A stretch of DNA of 64,000 nt from Saussurea involucrata (GCA_033807775.1 CM066326.1:86094873-86158872), one strand, 5' to 3'. Counted from the stretch's first letter, positions 11,026-23,595 are shown. The notes: generated by a model not told the origin, from the sequence alone. Program-made: numbers and translations.

Positions 11026-11708
11026 TAGTCGCTAATTACCATGGAATTAGTTTAGGTGAAGCCTGGAAATGGAATCACCCATTTTCAGTTCCATAAAAAT
11101 AATATATACATCAAATAAACCATAATCAAACAAATCTAATGAATCCCATGTAAAATTGGATTTGAAAAAGGGAAAATGTAGGCAGTGTTTTCTACTTATG
11201 TACCCCAAAGGGTAAAAGAGGCAAATTGACAATATTATATAGTGAAACTGCACTTGTTTTATGCATGTGGAGAGGTTTGGGCATCTTGAAAGATGTTTCC
11301 AGGACAAAAGACAATGAGGTGCAAAAATAAAGATGACACAGTCTCTCACATGGAGATATGCTCTAACCAAATAATATCTTATCTCTTTAAATCTGGATTC
11401 TAATTAATGGGACGGGTAATTTAGTAATTTATCAATTTTGTGTTGTCACCTTGGTTTTGGTTTTATGACTAGATGGCCAAGAATGAGCTAAACAGATGAA
11501 AGAATTCTAGAAGATTTTAGGGTTCTAACTTGACATGAGTAACTTTATAATGTACCAGTTTTATCTCATCTTCCAGATTTTTGTCCCATCTATTTTGGTG
11601 GGACAGAAAAAATGCATTTGTATCTCAATCAAGTCATGTCTTATCCCAGTCTAATATCGCATCACAAGTGATACAAGTTTTGGTATTGTCACCCCAAATG
11701 CACCCTTA
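11026..11708. other. Non-coding interval with MITE half-element
   Basis: No gene is recognised; the 107-residue minus ORF has no motif. From about 11560 to 11705 lies a degenerate right half of the GGGTGCGTTTGG family, ending CCCAAATGCACCC directly before the TTA used by the next copy. It looks like one MITE inserted beside or into another. Confidence 0.4.
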
Positions 11709-11925
11709 GGGTGCGTTTGGTACGCAGACTGGACGGGACAAAAAAAATAGTCTCATGTTTGGTATGCCATGGGACAAAACTTAAGATTTTTTGTTCCACC
11801 AAAATAAGTGGAACAACATGGGACTAAAACATAAGATTACTAAAATACCCCTTTTTCCAACATAACCTACATTAAAATTATCTCCTCCAGTCCCGTCCCG
11901 TCTAGTCTGCGTACCAAACGCTACC
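11709..11925. mobile_element. Tourist-like MITE, GGGTGCGTTTGG family, copy 2
   Basis: The ends are GGGTGCGTTTGGTACGCAGA and TCTGCGTACCAAACGCTACC, with TTA at 11706-11708 and 11926-11928. At 217 bp it is a shortened form of the element at 10140. Confidence 0.8.
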
Positions 11926-12167
11926 TTAATGATGTATTAAACTTGTAAACAGTTTCAAAAGGCAAAATTAAAATTAAAATCAAAATCAAAATCAACGATG
12001 ATTTCAACTAAACAAATATAAGCCCACAGCACTCGACAATTCGAGCATCTTGAATATGTAACAAACTCATGATATCACAACAAATAACGTCAAGTTTTCT
12101 GGCCAGACATCTTCGTTATGTGGGTCCCACTTATATAGAGTAAAAAGAGGGTAAAAAGAAAGTACGA

Positions 12168-12842
12168 TGTGAAAATATGTGAAACCCCCTTAGATTACTC
12201 TCCAAGATAGTCCTTGAGAGTAGGGGGGTGTTAACGAGTCCTTCGTTGGGACTCTAACACGCCTCCTCCAACGAAGGCCAGATGAGCACATACTGTCCCA
12301 AAGTGTCGAGAGGGTGCTAGATAGGTACAGATTGCTCGAGAGTAGGGGTGTTAACGAGCTACTCGAGCTCGAGTCGATCTCGAGCATACACTAAAACTCG
12401 TTTAACTTAACGAGTCGAGCTTCGTAACACCAATGTTCAACTCGACCCATTCAAAGCTCAATTAAATTTTCCGAGTCGAGCCAGTCGAGCATACACTTTT
12501 TCAAGCCAAATATGTTCATAAATCATATAATCAAAGTACATAACCACTTAGATCGAGCCAATAAACGAGGTATTCGATCTCGAGTTCGAACCCATAAAAT
12601 AAACGAGTATCAAGCTCGAGTTTGAACATTGGAAAAATATGTGACTCAAACTCGCGCCCTACCATGAAAAAGTCAAGCTCGAATAACCTACAAATCACTC
12701 GTATCGGCTCGTTAAAACCCCTACCCTAGAGTGTCGAGTCCCTAGAGGGGTAGAACTTAGCTCTAATACCATGTAAAAATATGTGTAACCCCATAAGATT
12801 ACTCTCCAAAATAGCCTTTAGAAAAGAAGGGGGATTCCAACA
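12168..12842 (-). mobile_element. TRIM-like miniature LTR element
   Basis: Two short direct repeats start TGTGAAAATATGTG (12168-12259) and TGTAAAAATATGTG (12772-12842), and both end in AACA. On the minus strand the sequence next to the 12772 repeat is TGGTATTAGAGC, one mismatch from the tRNA-iMet primer binding site. Next to the other repeat is a purine tract, GGAGGAGGCG. The LTRs are only 71-92 bp and the original interior was about 120 bp, which fits a terminal-repeat retrotransposon in miniature. The target duplication is not clean. A hAT-like MITE (12343-12723) is nested inside. Confidence 0.55.
12343..12723. mobile_element. hAT-like MITE nested in the TRIM
   Basis: The ends are TAGGGGTGTTAACGAGC and GCTCGTTAAAACCCCTA, with flanking octamers CTCGAGAG and CCCTAGAG (6 of 8 match), as expected of an 8-bp hAT duplication. 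The interior is rich in CTCGAG/GCTCGA. Confidence 0.6.
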
Positions 12843-12871
12843 TATATCAACGAAAAATGGAAGAAAAGTAA

Positions 12872-13155
12872 GAGTCTGTTTGTTAGCAGCTAAATGAGCT
12901 TAATGGGACTCGGCTTATTGGATCAGCTATACATGACTGTTTGGTGGCTTAATGATATAAAAAGTGGCTTATTTAGTAAGCTTCTAGGGGGAGCTTTATG
13001 CGGAATGCCAAGTTATTTTTTCAAACTTGCCCTTTCCAATTAAAAACACACTCCTTCCATCTATGAAAAAATAACCTCCAAAACTAAAACCTTCTCGATC
13101 TATACAAACAGCTTTATCCATACAGAACTTAATGGAAAACCAACCAAACAACCCC
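12872..13155. mobile_element. MITE, GAGCTTAATGG family
   Basis: It starts GAGTCTGTTTGTTAGC and ends ACCAAACAACCCC, with GAGCTTAATGG/CTTAATG motifs shared with the element at 61366. The flanking trinucleotides (TAA and ATT) do not match, so the ends are approximate. Confidence 0.5.
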
Positions 13156-13484
13156 ATTGTGGTCAATTATATAAATAAATAAATAAAACCAAATAATTGT
13201 AGGATGTTGCATTAGCATAGTTGCTCTCAGCAATAAGCCTAAAGAGCTTTTGCAGCACAATTCCTAGTTCTGATATCAATCTACAACTATTACTGCATTC
13301 TATGGTCCTTAAAAGTTGGAAATTTGACTAAAACTAAACAAATAATTGAAATTTTTTCTTCAATATATCAATTAAAAAACTTACATCCATCCACCGACAC
13401 TATCTCAGCAGATGAAGTTGTGGAAGACGGACGTTTGAGGTCTGGATGGCCCTTAAGATCCCCATTTGCAACCCACGTATCACG

Positions 13485-16400
13485 TCATTCTGGATCAGGA
13501 GAACCACCAGGGACCAGCTGTGCATTAAGACATCGAAATAATGTTAATACAGGTAAAAATTTGCATCTGATTTGGTAAGCAGACAGGAATGGACCGGACT
13601 GAACAGGATAGCTGAACCAACAGTATAACTTACCCAAACGCGAAAAATGGGTTATGTTAGTTTCATCTCGAGTCTGTTATAATATACTTACAATTGCTAT
13701 GTTATTCCCGTTGAGCAAAATCTGGTCAAGCTTTGTAATTCGGCGCCCTTCAGGTGTGATTTCACTGCAAAGAGAATCGGAATATGTCAGCATCACAAAC
13801 TGTCAAGAGTCTCTGAGTTGACTTCAGAGATAGTTATTAAGGCAATGTTGGGCAACCTATCTGATAAGCTAGTTGTTAGCTTTTTAGAAAAAAACTCTTA
13901 TTAGTCTCTTATATCTGATTCGTTAAGAGGTAGGGCCATTCAGACTGTTTGTGTCTTCCGAATTTTCAGAGTCACTTATGTCTTATCGTTCTCTTATCTA
14001 GTAAAAGGTAAACCAACCTCTTATTTGCCTCTTATTGTTCTCAATGAATTAACCTTAATAGATCCTCTCTCTCAATCGATTCACTTGGATTATAATAAAA
14101 CTCAATTTACTATAATTAGGTGACTTTCAAATTTAAATTTATATATTCAAATATATTCTTATTGATTAAACGTATTCGTTCAAATGAATGTTAATTTTAT
14201 AATTTAGATGTAAATTTCGTATTAAATATATGAAATTGTATAAATTTATATATATAAATTCAACACTATGATATTCTGATGGGTCAAATGGATAATTTAA
14301 AACAAATTCAGACATTTATCAGTCTACAAAAACAAACAATCTTATTGATTCAGATTTCAGACTTCGGCACCACCTCTTATCAATCAGAAATGAAATAGGA
14401 TTTCAGACTTCACCTTAATAAACTAGTAACGTTTGGTAACAACTAGATCAAAAAATCATATGACAATGTAAAATGACATAAAAAAAACATGTTCGAAAAA
14501 TTAATTCAAAAAATACAAGGAGCATAACTAGAAAAAGGTGAAAAGTAATAGCCAAGTTAATTAGAAAAATATAAGGGGCATCGGTCCGTATTTCTATTTT
14601 AGTTTGTCCAAAAATAAGCATCCACTTTCAACGGTGATTGCCTACTTTCCAAGTCTACCCTTAATTATGAGATGGATAAACTCATTACTCCCTCTATTGT
14701 TACGGGTAATGTTAGCATTTAGTTAATTAAAAAGTATAATAATTACACATTTCTATAAGTGTGTGCCTTTTTCATCGCGGACATTTATTTTGAGACGGAT
14801 ATTTACAGACAAAATGCATCATATTGGATGTTGGGAGCACTGTGGTGGACGTATTGCATGTACCTTCCGTATTCAATGTTTTGTGTAGGAGCAACTTTGA
14901 AAGCTTTTACAAAAGATATCGTTAACTTCCAAAAACGAGGCAACCATCTTCTCAACATAATGGAATAAGATCAAGCAAGGAATAAAACAGGCCACCCCTT
15001 CGTTCATCCGTCGCAGTGTAAAATAATTTAGGATCGTGAAAGGTGCCACCGTATATTTCTTGAAATTACATTTACATTAATAACACAAGTTTATCTTGGC
15101 AGAGTTGGTTTGCACAGTCTTTTCTCCCCTTTCAAGCGCGGATTTGAATCCCATTTGTGTCATTTTCTTAGTTTTTAGTTTTTAATTTCAGGTTTATTAT
15201 CTTTCTGAAAAATTTGGGTTAAAAGATTCAAACACTGAACCTCACATACAAATCCCTGTAGAATAATTCTTCCACCTTTATGATGTAAAAGTTTTTTGTC
15301 AAAGTTACATGAATTTGAGCATTCACACATTTTGCTGCTTTTAACCTGTTATACCCTGGAAGGTTGCTATGAGGCACGAAGGCTAGAATGAGTAAAGGAT
15401 AAATTTGAGAATTTAGTTATCCAATTTTGAAACTAGAAACTTCTTTTGGGACAAACATAAATAGAAATGCAAACACATATTTTGGGACAGATGGAGTATT
15501 AGGTAACGGTGCATTTAGCAATATATAGGGGTGCATTTAGCCTACCCCAGAAAAAGATGGAACAAAAAATAAGGGAAATAGGACAGGATTGGTAAATTAC
15601 TAAACTACCCATATCAAATTAAAATTAAAACCCTAAAGCCTTCAACAATTCTTTCACCTACCTACCTCACTCTCACATCTCTAGTAATGTACAATCCAGT
15701 CTAGTCCGTGTACCACACGCACCACCAAGTATTTCCCTACTTCTTAACTTGGCACGGTTATTTCTACCCCATAACAGGTAACTGTCCTTCGTTCATCAAT
15801 CCCAAAAAAGAAGTTATTTCAAATTTTAGGTTTTCCATATTTTTTGTCATTGGTATGTAGCTAAATTACTAACAACTCACAAATCATTCATGAACAAAGC
15901 TTGCAGCACTGTTACTTAAAGTCAATTTTAGAGTTTTCCCACCTATTCAATTCTATACAAAATGAGTTCACTTCACTGTACAATACAGTTAACAGGGGCG
16001 GACCTATGAATCCCCCATGCAGGGTATTAGAAAATACAAAAAAAAAATCAACAAAAGACCGAAAAAGAATTTGGCTCAAAATCAACAGAAAAAACCCCAA
16101 AAGAAACCTCGAAAACAACCAAAAAGACTTAAAAAACCCTCGAAAGATGTGGAATTAGGCTAAAAACATATCACACGACTTTGCAGGTATCTGATCCACC
16201 CAAATAATGCAACCGCTCATACAGTATATCTTCCCTTCCATACAAAAAAACCCTAATTGCTAGGGTTTTGATAAACCCTAACAGGCCGTAGCCAGTCAAC
16301 TCTTCCTCTTCATTTAACCATGGTGATCAAATTTAGTGCAATAGATACAATAATATCTTCAACCGATGAAATCGTAGCAATAACTCAACATACACACAAA

Positions 16401-16707
16401 TAGATGCGAAAAAGAGGGAGAGAAATTGGGGGATACTGACTATTCGGTGACGTCTTCGAGTACCATGTTGACGTAGACATCAAAACCCTTGAGCGTACCG
16501 ACGAGTTCCTTGTCGCCTTTCATTATCACCCATATTTTCGACCCTATGCACCGATCTATCAGTTCTGCATCATCAGAACCACGCGACGAATTAAGATTTA
16601 CATCGATAATTAAACCTGCTAAATGCTGCAAAATTAATAAGAGAGTTGTGAACAAAGGGGAATGAGTATGAACCTGAAGGAAGGAGTTGTGAAGGATTGT
16701 GCGCCAT
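13485..16707 (-). CDS. LSM5: LSM5, Sm-like protein of the Lsm ring
   Basis: LSM5 is a subunit of the LSM1-7 ring (cytoplasmic mRNA decapping) and the LSM2-8 ring (U6 snRNA stability in the nucleus). Four exons are readable: 16707-16674, 16564-16441, 13764-13692 and 13517-13485. All splice sites are GT/AG and all phases agree, giving 87 residues, about the usual length for plant LSM5. The start is ATGGCGCACAATCC, encoding MAHNPSQLLPS. Exon 2 carries Sm1 (ELIDRCIGSKIWVIMKGDKE, then the KGFDVYVNMVLEDV strand segment). Exon 3 carries Sm2 (KLDQILLNGNNIAI), and exon 4 ends VPGGSPDPE. No lesion is visible. Intron 2 is 2.7 kb and holds several repeats. A MITE begins 28 bp upstream of the ATG, so the 5' UTR or core promoter has been rebuilt. 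The family call is from strong recall of the conserved sequence. Confidence 0.93.
13765..16440 (-). other. LSM5 intron 2 with repeat insertions
   Basis: This intron holds a degenerate MITE at about 13930-14420 with CTTATTGATTCAGATTTCAG motifs, a tRNA-like SINE fragment near 15095-15200 (GGCAGAGTTGGTTTG and GGATTTGAATCCC), a MITE of the GGGTGCGTTTGG family at about 15537-15722, and a GGGGCGGACC repeat at 15993-16165. The ORF at 14759-14968 has no recognised homologue. No second gene is seen in it. Confidence 0.55.
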
Positions 16708-16735
16708 GGATTCTCTGGACTCGAATTTTTTCTAA

Positions 16736-17023
16736 GGGGGTGTCTGGGAGTGCTTATATTTTTTACTTATTTGCTTATAGCTTCTTCTATTTGGAGTGTT
16801 TGGATAGAAAAAATCAAAAGTGCTTATTTGTTTCTCCTCACCACAAATAAATTGTTTTTGATAAGTCATTCCATACCTACTTATTTACTTCTCTTTATTT
16901 CCTTATCTATCCAAATTATCTTTTTACCCTCAATTTTTAACAAACATTTTTTAAAAACTGTTTTTCCTCACCACATAAGCAAATAAGCACAAGTTAAAAA
17001 TATAAGCACTCCCAAACACCCCC
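16736..17023. mobile_element. MITE in the LSM5 upstream region
   Basis: The terminal inverted repeats are about 27 bp, GGGGGTGTCTGGGAGTGCTT and its complement at the right end, flanked by TAA at 16733-16735 and 17024-17026. Its left end is 28 bp from the LSM5 ATG, so LSM5 transcripts either start inside or across it, or the promoter is supplied by it. It has no transposase. Confidence 0.85.
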
Positions 17024-17026
17024 TAA

Positions 17027-17563
17027 GATTTTGAAATTATGGATTGTGCGCCTTTCGCAATTCGCATTATATGTGTTTGACCATTTAACTCAACTAGGCA
17101 GGTCAACGGGGCGGGTATGGGACGGGGTTCCGGTCAACTTTCGGTCAAGATCAGAAAGAGATTATATGTGTCAAGAATAAATGGTTAAATAAATTGAATA
17201 ATATGTTAAAACACAAATGAGACACAAACTCATGAGATTTGTAGTCGTTTTCTTTCAATCTCTTAAGCTCGTCTTGAAGTTTCCAACTCCTTTGTATACT
17301 CAATTGCTGATACAAAACAATTAACTCAAAAAAAATATTTAATTAATATATTATATATAAAATAAATATTTTTATTATTATATATACATACCGGGTCCGG
17401 GGCGGGGCGGGGGATGGTCTACCCGGCCCCGGTTTTTTGGAAGCGGGTTTCCCCGGCCCCGGTACCCGGTTTGGCGGGGAATCCCCGGTCGGGTCAGGTG
17501 GACCGGGTTCCCCACCGGGTCGGGCGAAATTGTCATGCCTAAACTCAACTACTAAGGGGGTCA
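17027..17563. other. Non-coding interval with GC-rich CCGG repeat
   Basis: From 17390 to 17530 the DNA is very GC-rich, with CCGGGTCCGG, CCCCGGTACCCGG and GGGGAATCCCC palindromes. This matches decayed hAT/MULE-type non-autonomous elements in plants. ORFs on both strands here are Pro/Gly-rich products of the repeat and are not credible proteins. Confidence 0.4.
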
Positions 17564-18193
17564 GGGGTGTTTGGGATTGCTTATTAAAAACAACGCTTAT
17601 ATGTAAGGGCATCCACAATGGTAAAGCTTTATCAAAGACTTGAAAAAAATAAAAAATATATAAAAAATATGTTGGTCCTACCAATATATATTTTCTCTCT
17701 CTTTTGCTTCTCATATTAATTTTTTCAAAGACTTGAGAACCATCAAGCCTTTGATGAGTAAAGTCATTTTTAAGGCTTCTTCTCCAATGGTCAAGTCATG
17801 TTCAAGTCCTTATCAAGTCTTCTTCAAATACCATTGGAGATGCTCTAAGAGTGCTTATTATTAATTTACGTGGTCTTAGACAGGAGTTTTATAAAAAGTG
17901 TCTGGATTAATTTATGGTGGTGCTAAAACATAATAACTAATAAGTTAATAAGTTGTTATTTATAGAGTATTTGGGATTGCTTACACATGTAAAATAACTA
18001 AAAAGTTAATAAGTTGTTTTAAATAAGTCAATAAGTTATAATGGAATGATTTATCAAAAACTTCTTATCACCGGTGTCAAACCGCTATAAGCAGTTTTCT
18101 TTTTTAACCATTCAAACACTAAAAACTGCTTATTCCCGATACCACTCCGAAATAAGTTAATAAACACTTTAAATAGGCAATCCCAAACACCCC
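17564..18193. mobile_element. MITE, GGGGTGTTTGGGATTGC family
   Basis: The left end GGGGTGTTTGGGATTGCTTA is the complement of the right end GGCAATCCCAAACACCCC, with TCA and TAA flanks (one mismatch). It is interrupted by the MITE at 17607-17845. Partial relatives start near 21096 and 57266. Confidence 0.65.
17607..17845. mobile_element. Tourist-like MITE nested in another MITE
   Basis: The ends are GGGCATCCACAATGG and CCATTGGAGATGCTC, with TAA at 17604-17606 and 17846-17848. The interior is rich in CAAGTC/GACTTG. It is related to the GAGCATCT family at 1873 and lies inside the element at 17564-18193. Confidence 0.75.
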
Positions 18194-18570
18194 TAATATG
18201 AGGTTCGTGAGGGGGGCTCGAGTCTTTGGAATCATGGTTAACTATGGCGCTTCTAAGACGTCGCATATGGTTGCAAATTTCTATATAGTATATTGCAAGT
18301 TATTTATATATTTATGATTCGTGTTATACAATGATATTATTAATGAGTATGTAAATCTATAGGATGACACACAAATAACGTTCGTTTTCATCTTTAGTGA
18401 GATGTTTATGAGAGGAACGTAATATTTTATTAATTTATTAAGTATTTTAATAATAAAATATTATTACTTTTTCCTAGATATTTAATTCAATGCCTCTTAT
18501 TGTTGAAAATTAAGATATTATTTCTATTTCCTAAGAAATGGATTTTAGAGATTTCTCCAAGTTGTGTTGG

Positions 18571-19751
18571 TAGGGGTGTACAAAAAACCGTCAACATGCA
18601 AAACTTGCCCAACCTAACCCGCTAACAACTCAATTAAACATAATCCGCCAAGCCGCTAATTAGAACCACTGAAATTAGGTTATCATAATTCAACCCAACC
18701 TAAACCGTCAACTCACCGCTAATATATATTGGTTTAATATAATTGTATTTATATATAAATATATATTGTTTAAAATCATTATAATTTACAGCCCGATAAA
18801 TATATACATGTATTAGTCTAATTTACAACCAAAAATATATATACATATATTGGTTTAATTTACACTCATGCACGCCTGAATTAATTCAAATAGGTCGATC
18901 GATACGTTTCAAGTGCGACTGCACAGGAATTGACAAACACGTCTAAGAAAAAGGGAGGTAGAACCTCGAACGTTTCGGATCACTTTTCAGAAAAAGGACT
19001 CTGGATGTCTTTGCAATTATTGCTGAAAACAAAACTATGTTTATCATAGTAAGAGAATTGACAAGTTCTTTGTGGAATCACTTAAGAAACCAATGTAAAA
19101 AGTATCCGAATAGGTTGTGGAATAAAAAATTTGCTTAACTTTCATACCGTCAATGATAATGATATGTCATTTAAAAAAGAGAGATGTCGAAAATTTGTGG
19201 CTAGGTTTGTGGTTGAGGATGAACAAACCATTATTGTTATATGAAAGATTTAGAGAACTTTGTTAGAGAGTTACAACCTAAACTTGGTGTCCCTAGTGGA
19301 TTCATTGTTGATAGAGACATTTATCGGTTGTTCTGCGATTAGAGTATTAATTGAAGAAATACTTAACAAAGGTCCTTAAAAGAATATGTTCAACAACTAA
19401 TTGGAGTCGGACTGGTCCAACATGATTGTATTTGATTGTCGATATGAATTAGATGCTATAATTCAAACTTTTGAACTTTAATTCTAAGACTTCAAATTTT
19501 CAATATACATTTGAATGATTGTAATAACTAATAACTTTGTTGAGTATACTTTTAGCGTTATTTATCGTATTTCAGTCGTCGACTTTATGTATATTTCTAA
19601 CCTGCCTAAACCGAAACCCGACAAACATGAACCCGAAGTAATCCGAAATCCAAAACCCAAAGTTCGGGGTTGGTTTCCATATCCGAAATCCGGTCAGGTT
19701 ATTAATTCTTCTACCCGAACCCGCCCAACCCGCCTGATGCTCACCTCTAAC
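18571..19751 (+). pseudogene. hAT transposon remnant with BED-finger relic
   Basis: The left end TAGGGGTGTACAA and right end TCACCTCTA resemble hAT-type terminal repeats, but no matching 8-bp duplication was found. Inside on the plus strand, one frame near 19050-19120 reads TSSLWNHLRNQCKKYPNR, the histidine/cysteine part of the BED zinc finger in RICESLEEPER-like hAT transposases. A further segment near 19195-19340 resembles the following transposase region (RFREFVRELQPKLGVPS with frame changes). Several stops and shifts make it non-functional. The right part carries ACCCGAAC-type repeats. Confidence 0.6.
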
Positions 19752-21505
19752 TTGGAGGAGTTGAGCTTGACATATCAATTGGTTATAATCGACGGGTATG
19801 ACTTAACCAACACGACATGTGACCTACTTTTGTATTCCGTCACTAATAGTGGAAATCGGGTCTCCTTCATCGTCACAAGATGTGATGCGTTACTTTGAAA
19901 GCATTATTACTCAAATAGTATATGTTGTTGGTTTAAAGTTATATTTCCAAATCATTTATGTTAACTTAAAATTATAGATGTTTGAGCTCACCAAACTTTA
20001 GCCTAACATTTTTTTCTTCTTAAAATGACATGCATAGCATGTCATTTTAGTGAAGGGACTCGTCGGGCTTGAGGGGAAAGTCATGTAATCGAGAATAGTG
20101 TTTTTGGTGAAATATAGCGTCGGCGTACTTTTGTTTTGACAGGAATTCTTTTGAATAGAGATAATGACACCTGTCTATAATCTAGACTAGTCTAGTTTAG
20201 ATTAGTAGGTTGTTAAATTTATTTTTCTTGATTATAGTTGTAAACTCCTTACTATTTCCCCATTCATGGGTGATTTATTTGAATTCATAATGCATCTTTT
20301 CACAATTTATTTAGGTTTAAATTTACCCTTATTTTTAGGGTGTTAAATATTCTTATCCGATTTCTTAGACATGAGATCTGATATTTTTTTTGTGTAAATG
20401 ATAAATATGGCGTTGTTTACTTAAAACTAATTAACAATCATTTTTATTGATTTGGATTTTTTAGATGTATTTATACCATCTCCAAGTCAACATTAAAAAC
20501 ATAAAAACGAAGGTGTTTTTAATTTCAATCCAACACTAAAAACAAAAAAAATGGCGGTGTTTTCAATTCCAACCCAACACCAAAACATTATAAAAGATAG
20601 AAGTCAATAAAGCAAGTCTCTATATTTGGAGGGGGTTGCTTACACTCCTTATCTCTCTCACAAACCAACCAAACAATTTAAATTTTACCTTTTACACCCC
20701 TAAAATTATTTAATTAGTTTACTTTATACTTTTTACCTTTCTAATTTTCATTTTACACTTTTATCATATTAACACATATAATCGCATATTAGCTAAAATA
20801 CGTTAAAAATACGTTTTAATTTTAACAAATTACACCATTATAATCGTCTCTTTGATACGTTCGAAATGAGCCTAATATTGAATATTTTTTGATTTATTTA
20901 TTTTATTATATATTATATATACTACATAAAAATATTTTTTATATTTAAAATTCATATTCTTATAGTTAATTATTTAATTTATGGTACATCTCTTACTTTT
21001 TCAATTTTCGTTTTACACTCTTATCACATTAAACATAATAATTATATATTAACTAAAATATGTTAAAAAAATACGTTTTAACATATAACATTAAAGGGTA
21101 TTTGGGATTGCTTATTTAAAACAAATTATGCTTATTTTTTAAAAGTGTTTATCAACTAAAATGTATAAATTAAATTAACAAAATAAGTATAAGGGTATAA
21201 AATGTAACTTTAAAATAAAAAAATAAAAAAATTAAGACTGTGAGAGGAGGGGGTATACAAATGTGCAGGGGGTGAGGTTAGAATAACCCTATTTGGAGAC
21301 AAATAAAGTAGGGCTCTACAATTAAATACTAATAAGATTATGTTTGACAAATTAGCGGATAAGCTACCTCATAACTTATAAGCTAGCTAATTTATAAGTT
21401 AGCTGGTAGCTGATAAGCTAGTTGGTGACTAATAAGCTAGATGATGAATTAGTTTGGCAAAAACTAATATTTTGTTCAACTTTTATAATTATATATATAT
21501 ATATA
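19752..21505. other. Non-coding interval
   Basis: This stretch is AT-rich. A local repeat at 20500-20590 (AACACTAAAAACA and GGCGGTGTTTT) and fragments of the GTTTGGGATTGC MITE family (21096-21125) are visible. An inverted AGCTAGTT-type motif array (21355-21450) lies before a TA microsatellite that abuts Helitron 1. No gene is recognised. Confidence 0.4.
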
Positions 21506-22239
21506 CTAGTCATCGTACCCGCGCGATGCGGCGGGACACAATTTGATTAACCAAATACTCAAATTCTCAATCTTGCTACATGTTTTGTATTATTTCTTAT
21601 CAAATAGGCATTAGGTAAATATGTCTCAAAAAATTCAATTGATGCATAGGTCACCATCCCAATTTCAAACACATTGAGAACTTTCTTGCGGCCTCATTAA
21701 ACATGGTTGCTTTCATTTGAGTACCCTGCAAAAGTAGTGATTAGGGGATGTTTTAGTTTTATATTTATCACTGCTTATGGTGATTTAAGGATAAATTCGA
21801 AATATGTACACTTACATCAGGCGGTTCTCAAGTTGAATCCAGATAAGGAAGCCAATCCAAGAACCATCAGACCTTTCTCAAGTTGCAAGAGAAACTACAG
21901 GACCAAGTCCGTTGTACGATGCCCAAAAAGCAGAAGGTTAACTTTATGCAAGTGCAGCTACCATAAAATGTAAATGCATCAGGGGCAGACCTACATACTA
22001 ACATAGGAGCACATGGTGGCATGGGCCACCGTTGATGGTTCCATCGTAATGGAAAAAGATTACGTTTCTGAAGGGTGCCACCGTATTGAACTGTTGGGTG
22101 TGCTTATATTTATTGAAACTAAACTATTGGCACAAGTCTTTAATAGGGTAGTTGGTAAATGTTCTGCACATCTATACAGAAAGGTTTATTTTGGTGTCTA
22201 ACTAATTTCAACTCAGCTGCTTACCATTTCGAATTATCA

Positions 22240-22520
22240 AACCCTTATCTCATTTTCAAAATGGAAGTTAAGCAGGTACCCTGTAGAATGAGATGCCATC
22301 GAGTCTGCCTTATAGTTTGATATATTTAGAGGGTTTGTGGAACATCCTTTTTCAGCATCAAGCAATATCATCCGGCATCCCCTGCTTGGAAACACTATGT
22401 GTAAGAAAATCAAAAAGGTATCATTTAACTTCATATTACAGTAGAATAGAGAACCATCTAAAAATATTATCTCACACCTGCAATGTCGAGAGCCTTCCAA
22501 TTATCGCTGTGAATCTTCCT
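22240..22520 (-). pseudogene. Exon-like fragments of unidentified origin
   Basis: On the minus strand a GC-richer segment (about 22507-22455) reads IHSDNWKALDIAG, followed by another segment (about 22410-22280). Both are in the element orientation and look like captured exons, but I cannot assign a family. They are bounded by AT-rich, intron-like sequence. Confidence 0.3.
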
Positions 22521-22944
22521 TAATTATGTCAAATCAAATCAAGATTGAACCTCACTGGTGAAAAATTACACTCCGAGGAGAAAGCAAATAAATGGTGTGT
22601 ATGGCCTGCATACACAGAAACATTGTTACACTTATAAATTGTTTCTATTCAACAACCTATAAAATGAACGTTGTCTTGGAATACATACCTGAAACTGTCT
22701 ACCTGGTGTTATTGAAAATAACACCCCCTATTTATATGAACGTGCCATTAAGTCCACACTGAATCTCCTCTCAAATCATCATTCTCGACCCGTAATTGCT
22801 AAACAACAAAAATACAAACTAAAAACAAAAAATGGACATTTAACAACACACCATTGTAAGTCATAATTGCAAATTAGGTAACCCGATCATTTATTCAAAA
22901 CAAGAAAAACCACGTAACCAAAATGAACGATGGAAATTGAAGTA

Positions 22945-22945
<1 letters not shown>

Positions 22946-22987
<42 letters not shown>

Positions 22988-22990
22988 CAT
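22946..22990. repeat. CA/TA microsatellite
   Basis: A compound (CA)n-(TA)n tract inside Helitron 1. The ORF spanning it is not a gene. Confidence 0.9.
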
Positions 22991-23395
22991 AGTATTAACC
23001 TGTACAACAACCATAGCAATTGGGTTTTTTTGCATGTAAACAACATTCTATTTTCCAAAAAAGATGCACTCTTTTTGCAATGTAGCAAAGAACTTATGAT
23101 GATGTTTGCACCTAAAAGCAAACTTACCATGGATCAAAAAAGTTAACGAATAGGCATTAAAACATAATAACTATCTAAAATTAGTGGCAGAATTGTTAAA
23201 CCCACATAATTAATTGATAAAAAAGGAAAAATGATCACTTGTTAGGTTAAAAACAAAGATATGTACCTGTTTTAGTAGTAGTTTTCAGTAACACGCTGTT
23301 CATCAAAGAGAAACAGAATTTCAGAAAACATCATTGACAGTATCTGGAAACACAAAGTTGTAGGTGAAAGCAAAATTCAACAAACACCATATTAA

Positions 23396-23595
23396 GTGGA
23401 TGCTTACCAAACGCTTACCGGGTAAGCACTTACCAGCAAGAGTCGCTACCTTATCGGGTAACATTCTCGAACATCAAAGTGCCTTACTTACCAGGTAAGA
23501 CTCTCCATCCTTGCCTTTTACCGGGTAAGATTATCGGTGCTTGCTATACTTACCGAACAAGGTAAGTGACCCGTTATGTGTTTGGTAAACGAACC
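23396..23595. mobile_element. Tourist-like MITE inside Helitron 1
   Basis: The ends are GTGGATGCTTACCAAACGC and TGTTTGGTAAACGAACC, with TAA at 23393-23395 and 23596-23598. It has internal CTTACC/GGTAAG motifs and belongs to the same family as the elements at 3034 and 59426. Confidence 0.75.

Noticed and set aside
17343..17714. Pro/Gly-rich ORFs on both strands
   Set aside because: They are translations of a CCGG-rich decayed element.
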